Positions 7,848 to 11,659 of a stretch of DNA of 11,659 nt are shown here, piece by piece. Position 1 is the first letter of the stretch; each line of letters opens with the position of its first letter. The stretch is from positions 1 to 11,659 of the forward strand of contig QNAH01000045.1 of NCBI GenBank assembly GCA_003641425.1, read 5' to 3'. The position numbers and the translations under genes are program-made. This stretch comes from Candidatus Zixiibacteriota bacterium. GTDB taxonomy: Bacteria; Zixibacteria; MSB-5A5; GN15; PGXB01. Below the pieces are notes generated by a model that saw nothing but the letters and a program-made list of their open reading frames with translations, was not told where the DNA came from and did not search any database.

Positions 7848-8947
7848 GAAGCTGTGTTATTTTTGGAGGCGCCGGATTTGTCGGAACGCATCTGGCGCGG
7901 CATTTTCTTAAAACCAGAAGATTCGATCATGTCCACCTGGCCGATATCCGACCCAGCAGCCTGGCGGGACAACCGGGTATCACCACCTCGTTTACTGATG
8001 TCCGTAACCCGATCCCGGCCGATCTGATCGACACCCGCCCGGAATGGATCTTCAACCTGGCCGCGATTCACCGCGAGCCGGGACATATCCGTGAAGAATA
8101 TTTCGAAACCAATCTCAAAGGGGCGCATAATGTTTGCGCATACGCCGACATGACCGGTTGCGACAGCATCTATTTCACCAGCAGTATCTCCGTTTACGGC
8201 CCGACTGCCGGGCCGACCGATGAACACAGCCCGATACAGCCCTCGACTCCATACGGCGGTTCGAAATATCCGGCTGAGCTGATCCACGAGATGTGGCAAC
8301 GCGCCTATCCGCATCGAAGATTGATAATTTCCCGCCCGGGAGTGCTTTACGGTCCCGGCGATCCGGGAAATATTATGAGGATGATAAAAGCTATCAAAAA
8401 GGGTTATTTCGCTTTTCCGGGTTCCCCGAAAATTCATAAATCGTACGGCTATATCTACGGTCTGCTCGACAGTATCGACTTCACGATGGATATGGATCGC
8501 GATTATCTCTGCTACAATTATGCCGAAACCCCGACCCAGCCATTGTCCGAAATTGTCGAAGTCATCAAGCATTTTTCCGGAACACGGGCGGTTATTTTCC
8601 CAATACCGCTCATGGTTTTGCTTCCAATCTCGGAAATAGTGCAAAAAATATTCGGCTTCAAAAATCCGATCCACCCTGTCCGGGTGAAAAAAGCGGCCAC
8701 CCCGACCCATATTATTCCCGGGGCCCTGCTTGAAAACGGATTTGATTTCAAATACACATTCGAAAAAACTCTGCACCACTGGCGAAATGTCGCCCCGGAA
8801 GATTTCGGGGAAATCATCCCTGCCCGCGAACAGGCTATACCGGGAAAAATTGTATTGAAACGTTCGCCGGAAAATATCCGGGTGGTAACGGCGACAGAAT
8901 CGACAACAAAGCATAATACGCCTGCAACCGAGGATGTCGCGCGATGA
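7844..8947 (+). CDS. NAD(P)-dependent sugar epimerase/dehydratase-like (extended SDR)
   Basis: A 367-residue extended short-chain dehydrogenase/reductase. The Rossmann nucleotide-binding loop is GGAGFVG at residues 8-14, followed by an acidic LADIR at 32-36, which favours NAD. NLAAIHRE (71-78) is the strand-4 region. Catalytic residues are visible: FTSSISVYG (111-119) supplies the Ser/Thr, and Tyr137 with Lys141 form the Y-x3-K pair in STPYGGSK. SRPGVLYGPGD (163-173) is the conserved substrate-side loop. These enzymes epimerise, dehydrate or reduce nucleotide sugars, so this one probably makes an activated sugar for the polymer; which one cannot be told. The last 30 or so residues are polar and look poorly structured, beyond the usual end of the fold. 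The gene overlaps both neighbours by four bases. Confidence 0.88.
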   Translation: MRSCVIFGGAGFVGTHLARHFLKTRRFDHVHLADIRPSSLAGQPGITTSFTDVRNPIPADLIDTRPEWIFNLAAIHREPGHIREEYFETNLKGAHNVCAYADMTGCDSIYFTSSISVYGPTAGPTDEHSPIQPSTPYGGSKYPAELIHEMWQRAYPHRRLIISRPGVLYGPGDPGNIMRMIKAIKKGYFAFPGSPKIHKSYGYIYGLLDSIDFTMDMDRDYLCYNYAETPTQPLSEIVEVIKHFSGTRAVIFPIPLMVLLPISEIVQKIFGFKNPIHPVRVKKAATPTHIIPGALLENGFDFKYTFEKTLHHWRNVAPEDFGEIIPAREQAIPGKIVLKRSPENIRVVTATESTTKHNTPATEDVAR

Positions 8948-10179
8948 TCGACCGGGAACAATACGACCTGAGCCGGCTGAAAGTCGCCATCGTGCATGAA
9001 TGGTTTGTCGATTATTCAGGCTCGGAACGGGTGGTCGAGCAGATGCTTAACCTGTTTCCACAGGCCGACCTGTATGCGCAGGTTGAATTTTTGCCCGATG
9101 ATCTGAAAGGATTCATTCAGAATAAAAAAGTCACGACATCGTTTATACAGAAACTCCCCAAAGCGAAAACCAGATACCGTTCGTATTTGCCGCTGATGCC
9201 GCTGGCGGTCGAGCAATTCGACCTGTCGGAATATGATTTGATCATATCCAGCAGTCATGCCGTCGCCAAAGGCGTCATCACCGGCCCCGACCAGCTTCAT
9301 ATCTGCATGTGCTATTCCCCCATGCGCTATGCCTGGGATCTGACACATCAGTACCTGAAAGAATCGGGTCTGACAAAAGGTTTGAAAAGCTGGCTGGCGC
9401 GGTATATCCTGCACCGGATACGGATGTGGGATTACCGGACCGCCAACGGTGTCGATGAATTTATTGCCATTTCCAATTACATCGGGCGGCGGATAAAAAA
9501 AATATATGGCCGCGAATCGACCGTCATATATCCGCCGGTCGATGTCCGGAATTTCAGCCTTCAAATTGAGAAAGAAGATTTTTACTTGGCCGCATCGCGG
9601 ATGGTACCGTACAAAAAGATCGATATTATTGTCGAGGCCTTCGCGAAAATGCCGGACAAAAAGCTGATCGTTATCGGCGACGGCCCGGAACTGACAAAAA
9701 TCAGGAGCAAAGCATCGGATAATATCGAATTTCTCGGATTTCAACCAACCCCGGTACTCAGGGATTATCTCCAGAGGGCAAAAGCGTTTGTTTTCGCCGC
9801 CGAGGAAGATTTCGGGATTATCCCGATCGAGGCCCAGGCCTGCGGAACACCGGTTATCGCCTATGCGCGAGGCGGGGCGCAGGAGACGGTTATCGACGGT
9901 ATCACCGGGCTCTTTTTCGGTCGCCAGACAGCCAACTCGGTGATCGATGCGATCCGCAGATTCGAGCTAAACCGCTGGTTCGAGCCGAAAAAAATCCGGG
10001 CCAATGCCGAGCGGTTTTCTATCGAACGGTTCGGCCGTAATTTCAAAACATTTATGAGCGCTGTCTGCCACGGACATTTCAATCAAAGAACGGATAGAAT
10101 TAGCGAACAGAGGCGGTTAGGCAGTCTTACAATCAGGCGAAACAAATCGCTTGAGCTCGAGAAAATCGGTACACCTTAA
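8944..10179 (+). CDS. WbaZ-like family 4 glycosyltransferase
   Basis: A 411-residue GT-B enzyme whose N-terminus, VAIVHEWFVDYSGSERVVEQ (14-33), together with SSHAVAKG (103-110) and CYSPMRYAWD (123-132), resembles the WbaZ-like mannosyltransferase group. The donor domain shows AASRMVPYKKIDIIVEAF (216-233) with two lysines for the donor phosphates, IGDGPEL (244-250), and the E-x7-E motif Glu288-Glu296 in EEDFGIIPIEAQACG. Relatives add mannose to polyprenyl-linked O-antigen intermediates; mannose here is an inference. About 12 residues precede the usual start and about 35 basic, polar residues follow the usual end (after MSAVC, about 375), so both termini are slightly long. The start overlaps the previous stop (ATGA). 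It is the last gene of the sigma-54 unit, and no clear intrinsic terminator follows. Confidence 0.9.
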   Translation: MIDREQYDLSRLKVAIVHEWFVDYSGSERVVEQMLNLFPQADLYAQVEFLPDDLKGFIQNKKVTTSFIQKLPKAKTRYRSYLPLMPLAVEQFDLSEYDLIISSSHAVAKGVITGPDQLHICMCYSPMRYAWDLTHQYLKESGLTKGLKSWLARYILHRIRMWDYRTANGVDEFIAISNYIGRRIKKIYGRESTVIYPPVDVRNFSLQIEKEDFYLAASRMVPYKKIDIIVEAFAKMPDKKLIVIGDGPELTKIRSKASDNIEFLGFQPTPVLRDYLQRAKAFVFAAEEDFGIIPIEAQACGTPVIAYARGGAQETVIDGITGLFFGRQTANSVIDAIRRFELNRWFEPKKIRANAERFSIERFGRNFKTFMSAVCHGHFNQRTDRISEQRRLGSLTIRRNKSLELEKIGTP

Positions 10180-10298
10180 AAAATGCCCTTCTACCTTTCA
10201 AAGCAATTTCCAGGTTTTTTTAATCTATTTTGACACTGCCTGTATTTTTTTGCGGTCTTTTTACTCTTAAATATAGAGAGGATGACAGCTACGTATTT
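10180..10298. other. AT-rich gap after the glycosyltransferase operon
   Basis: No gene is supported here. It holds several short T runs (10215-10221, 10245-10251) without a GC-rich stem in front, so none is a convincing terminator. A perfect TTGACA at 10230-10235 has no -10 box at a suitable distance. Confidence 0.5.
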
Positions 10299-10344
10299 CC
10301 GGCCCAGCCGGCTTAATACGAGGGGGGATGTCATTCTGCTTTTT

Positions 10345-10393
10345 ATTGCCGGTGAAAGCCGACTGAAAGGATTCATAGGCTTTCGCCGGTAAT
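10345..10393 (+). repeat. long hairpin, 16-bp stem with two G-U pairs
   Basis: Left arm 10345-10360 (ATTGCCGGTGAAAGCC) and right arm 10378-10393 (GGCTTTCGCCGGTAAT) pair over all 16 positions in plus-strand RNA, with two pairs being G-U. The loop is 17 bases. In minus-strand RNA those two positions would be A-C mismatches, so the structure favours plus-strand transcription, in line with the upstream operon. No U tract follows, so it is not a standard terminator. It could be an mRNA 3'-end stabiliser or a dispersed palindromic repeat. Confidence 0.7.
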
Positions 10394-10440
10394 TTATAAT
10401 ATTCCCGGGTTGACCGGCTTATACCGGATTTCCGTGGGCC

Positions 10441-10457
10441 GCAGATGCCACATCTGC
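10441..10457. repeat. perfect palindrome GCAGATG-CCA-CATCTGC
   Basis: A 7+7 perfect inverted repeat with a three-base loop, followed on the plus strand by TCTTTCTT. The trailing pyrimidines are interrupted by C, so a weak terminator is possible, but the position among other palindromes suggests a dispersed repeat instead. Confidence 0.6.
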
Positions 10458-10553
10458 TCTTTCTTAATAAGTTTTTAAATTTAGCAGGGAAGGAGCTTTA
10501 CACTCCTGACATTTCACACGAAGCATGAAAAAGATATAGGGCAGTGATCCGAA

Positions 10554-10572
10554 ATTCCGCCTCCAGCGGAAT
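10554..10572. repeat. palindrome ATTCCGC-CTCCA-GCGGAAT
   Basis: A 7+7 perfect inverted repeat with a five-base loop. It resembles in design the ATTCCCGC palindrome at 11042-11061, which suggests a related family of repeats. Confidence 0.6.
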
Positions 10573-10599
10573 GAGCGATCCTGCCTTCTAATTTCCCAG

Positions 10600-10629
10600 G
10601 TGGTGTCGGGTCTCCGCACCCGACACCAC
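10600..10629. repeat. perfect 12-bp inverted repeat
   Basis: GTGGTGTCGGGT (10600-10611) and ACCCGACACCAC (10618-10629) are exact reverse complements around the loop CTCCGC. A 12-bp GC-rich stem with a six-base loop is far beyond chance in 30 bases. It lies inside the 3' part of the broken gene below and is followed by a further GC-rich segment with TCGG/CCGA arms (about 10635-10646). It is probably a dispersed repeat unit. Confidence 0.8.
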
Positions 10630-10912
10630 AAATAGTAATCGTAGGTCGGAATCCCGAAGGGCCGCCGATGAAAGTCAAATCGGGATGAGAACATATTTTC
10701 GCAGTGTCAGGTATTCCTTTAGTATGTTTTAACTCGGCCAGGGGAGTAAATGTAAAGATTACTTCAATATCTTTTCCAATTTCCGGCTCGCCTACGATTT
10801 CCAACCTGCCTTCGGCATTCAACTCAACAAAACCTAGCTAAGTGCCATAAGCGGAAAGACCCAGTAATATTGACAAGAAAACACCAGCCAATATTAATGT
10901 TGTCTTTTTCAT

Positions 10913-11041
10913 GTCCAATAACCTCCAGTTAATTTTATTATGGTAATTGACGGTTTTTTTATAAAATAACATTCATTTTATTCTCGATGACCAAGAATCA
11001 TAACATTTACCTTAATAGGCATTAATTTATCCCCCAATGTC
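10913..11041. other. AT-rich gap upstream of the broken secreted gene
   Basis: No gene here. On the minus strand it must hold the promoter of the secreted-protein gene; TTGGTC followed after 17 bases by TGTTAT is a possible but weak match. CCTCC at 10922-10926 is the ribosome site of that gene. Confidence 0.4.
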
Positions 11042-11065
11042 ATTCCCGCGAAGGCGGGAATCCAT
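11042..11065. repeat. palindrome ATTCCCGC-GAAG-GCGGGAAT and left cassette end
   Basis: A perfect 8+8 inverted repeat with the loop GAAG (11042-11061), starting five bases after the stop codon of the GIY-YIG frame. Its right half extended by four bases, GCGGGAATCCAT (11054-11065), is the exact reverse complement of 11364-11375 on the other side of that gene. Palindromes of this sequence type are, from general knowledge, dispersed in many bacterial genomes. Confidence 0.75.
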
Positions 11066-11069
11066 CTTA

Positions 11070-11358
11070 CTAAACCAATTCATAATATAAATCCCGCCAT
11101 TCCGGATTATTTCGCTCGATCAGGTTTATTTTCCAATCCCTCCGCCATTTCTTTATCTGCTTCTCACGTATTATGGCGTTTATGATATCTCCATGTTGCT
11201 CGAAATATACCAATTTATGGACACCATACTTGTTTGTAAAACCCGGTATTAAATCTTTTTTATGTTGATACACCCTCTTTATTAAGTCGCCTGTAACTCC
11301 GGTGTAAAGCGTCCCATTTCTTTTTACTGGCCAATATATAGACATAATAGTATTTCAT
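11070..11358 (-). pseudogene. GIY-YIG endonuclease gene with a -1/+1 frameshift
   Basis: From the ATG at 11358 the frame reads MKYYYVYILASK, the standard GIY-side strand of small GIY-YIG proteins, then runs out of frame. Omitting one base of the five-A run (plus-strand T5 at 11321-11325) joins it to RNGTLYTGVTGDLIKRVYQH and on to a normal end, REKQIKKWRRDWKINLIE, NNPEWRDLYYELV. The rebuilt 95-residue protein has the expected length and landmarks: Tyr in VYIL, YTG for YIG, Arg in DLIKR, His in YQHK, and the REKQIKKW helix with its Glu. Without the fix, an ATG at 11345 gives 91 residues lacking the first strand and its Tyr, and has no ribosome site. Small single-domain members cut DNA or act in repair; the cellular role is poorly known. 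The stop is TAG followed at once by TAA. A sequencing error in the homopolymer is possible. Confidence 0.8.
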
Positions 11359-11363
11359 TTTAA

Positions 11364-11375
11364 ATGGATTCCCGC
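11364..11375. repeat. right inverted-repeat end of the GIY-YIG cassette
   Basis: ATGGATTCCCGC matches the reverse complement of 11054-11065 at all 12 bases and lies five bases upstream of the endonuclease ATG at 11358. A full palindrome would continue CTTCGCGGGAAT; instead the sequence becomes AT-rich, so this copy is half a unit, probably truncated or decayed. Confidence 0.7.
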
Positions 11376-11548
11376 ACAATATTTATCTCTAATTTATCAA
11401 TCTAAAATGCTTTACTATTTGTCCAGTCATTCTGCCGAATCCAGCCGAACAGCCGATCAAAGATGTCTTGCTCCACTTATGAGTATAAAATAAAAGCATA
11501 ATCGGGAAATATCAAGAAAAAGATATTATTGAAGTGGGGCAGCCAAAA
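11376..11548. other. non-coding, AT-rich stretch
   Basis: No gene supported. GCCGA occurs three times in 23 bases (11434, 11444, 11452). CCACTT (11473-11478) and AAGTGG (11532-11537) enclose AATATC (11508-11513) and GATATT (11522-11527), a weak nested inverted repeat of unknown meaning. Confidence 0.4.
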
Positions 11549-11659
11549 CGTCGTTGCGAGCGGAGAGATGCGCCATCGGCGCAGATCGAAGCGTGGCAAT
11601 CTCATGGCTTTTGGGCAAAAGGTAAACTTGGAGACAAAAGCAACGTGATTGCCGCGTCG
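11549..11659. repeat. partial dispersed-repeat-like element at the window end
   Basis: It begins CGTCGTTGCGAGCGG and holds TGCGCC-ATC-GGCGCA (11569-11583), a perfect 6+6 hairpin. CGTGGCAATC (11592-11601) recurs as an inverted copy GATTGCCGCG (11647-11656) with one mismatch. This style (TTGCGAG ... GTGGCAATCTC ... GATTGCC) resembles dispersed palindromic repeats seen in many bacterial genomes. It is cut by the window end. Confidence 0.55.

Larger units (their letters stand above)
10514..10912 (-). pseudogene. broken secreted-protein gene: amber codon after the signal peptide
   Basis: Translation from the ATG at 10912 has an excellent ribosome site, GGAGG at 10926-10922, nine bases away. It gives a textbook signal peptide: MKKTTLILAGVF, LSILLGLSAYG. 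Codon 25 (10840-10838) is TAG. The same frame then stays open for 107 more codons to a TGA at 10514. The first part after the amber looks like real protein: LNAEGRLEIVGEPEIGKDIE and VIFTFTPLAELKHTKGIPDT, beta-rich and free of Cys. From about 10700 downstream the frame runs through palindromic repeat DNA and turns Gly/Pro/Cys-rich, so the original C-terminus has probably been replaced. I do not recognise the family. Alternatives are a sequencing error at the TAG, amber readthrough, or a genuine 24-residue exported peptide. Confidence 0.65.

Noticed and set aside
7580..8914. A 444-codon open frame on the minus strand
   Set aside because: It lies opposite the Wzz-type and epimerase-like genes, whose plus-strand frames carry clear family motifs. 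The minus product is Arg/Gly/Phe-rich with no recognisable domain and fits codon-position shadowing.
9016..9744. A 242-codon open frame on the minus strand
   Set aside because: It is antisense to the WbaZ-like glycosyltransferase gene, has no ribosome site or domain pattern, and is a shadow.
10200..10222. Intrinsic terminator after the last operon gene
   Set aside because: A T7 run is present, but the only stem before it is ACCT/AGGT, four base pairs with a 15-base loop, which is too weak.
10191..10376. A 61-codon open frame on the minus strand in the gap
   Set aside because: It runs through the left arm of the long hairpin, is Lys/Arg/Ser-rich, and has no ribosome site or recognisable pattern.
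10464..10694. A 76-codon minus frame, Arg/Tyr/Trp-rich
   Set aside because: It is a translation of the palindromic repeat DNA in another frame from the broken secreted gene; the low-complexity product follows from the repeats.
10299..11659. CRISPR array
   Set aside because: The palindromes differ from one another and are not regularly spaced; no direct repeat with constant spacers exists and no cas gene is present.
10180..11659. tRNA or rRNA gene
   Set aside because: No cloverleaf pattern with GTTCRA and a CCA-like end, and no rRNA-like sequence, was found on reading either strand.

Overview
The window is bacterial, and most of it is a surface-polysaccharide (exopolysaccharide or O-antigen type) gene cluster, followed by a decayed, repeat-rich stretch. 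Evidence for a Gram-negative, diderm bacterium is a lipoprotein signal, two Sec signal peptides, Wzx/Wzy/Wzz-type genes and a near-consensus sigma-54 promoter. The gene content and the dispersed palindromes would suit an uncultivated lineage of the Zixibacteria/FCB kind, but that placement is a guess; no marker gene is present.

Layout. Positions 22-369 (minus) encode a small exported protein of unknown function. It is divergent from a TPR lipoprotein gene (432-1295, plus); their promoters appear to overlap in the short gap between them. After a 211-base gap with two inverted repeats comes a tightly packed four-gene unit (1507-6586, plus): a Wzx-type flippase, a family-4 glycosyltransferase, a Wzy/WaaL-type polymerase or ligase, and a second family-4 glycosyltransferase. 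A 190-base gap holds a -24/-12 (sigma-54) promoter. It drives a three-gene unit (6777-10179, plus): a Wzz-type chain-length protein, an NAD(P)-dependent sugar epimerase/dehydratase-like protein, and a WbaZ-like glycosyltransferase. Genes within each unit overlap or nearly touch, so each is very likely one transcript.

How they work together (inference from families): cytoplasmic glycosyltransferases build a lipid-linked repeat unit, partly from a sugar altered by the epimerase-like enzyme. The flippase moves it across the inner membrane, the polymerase joins units, and the Wzz-type protein sets chain length. The window lacks the initiating phosphoglycosyltransferase, an outer-membrane exporter and a tyrosine kinase, so the system must continue elsewhere.

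From 10180 to the end there is no clearly intact gene. The region contains a series of palindromes (10299-10629), a secreted-protein gene broken by an amber codon just after its signal peptide and apparently replaced at its 3' end by repeat DNA (10514-10912, minus), and a GIY-YIG endonuclease gene with a one-base frameshift in a homopolymer (11070-11358, minus). The endonuclease gene lies between 12-base inverted repeats. The window ends inside another dispersed-repeat-like element (about 11549-11659). This looks like a site where small repeats and a GIY-YIG cassette have accumulated beside the polysaccharide locus.
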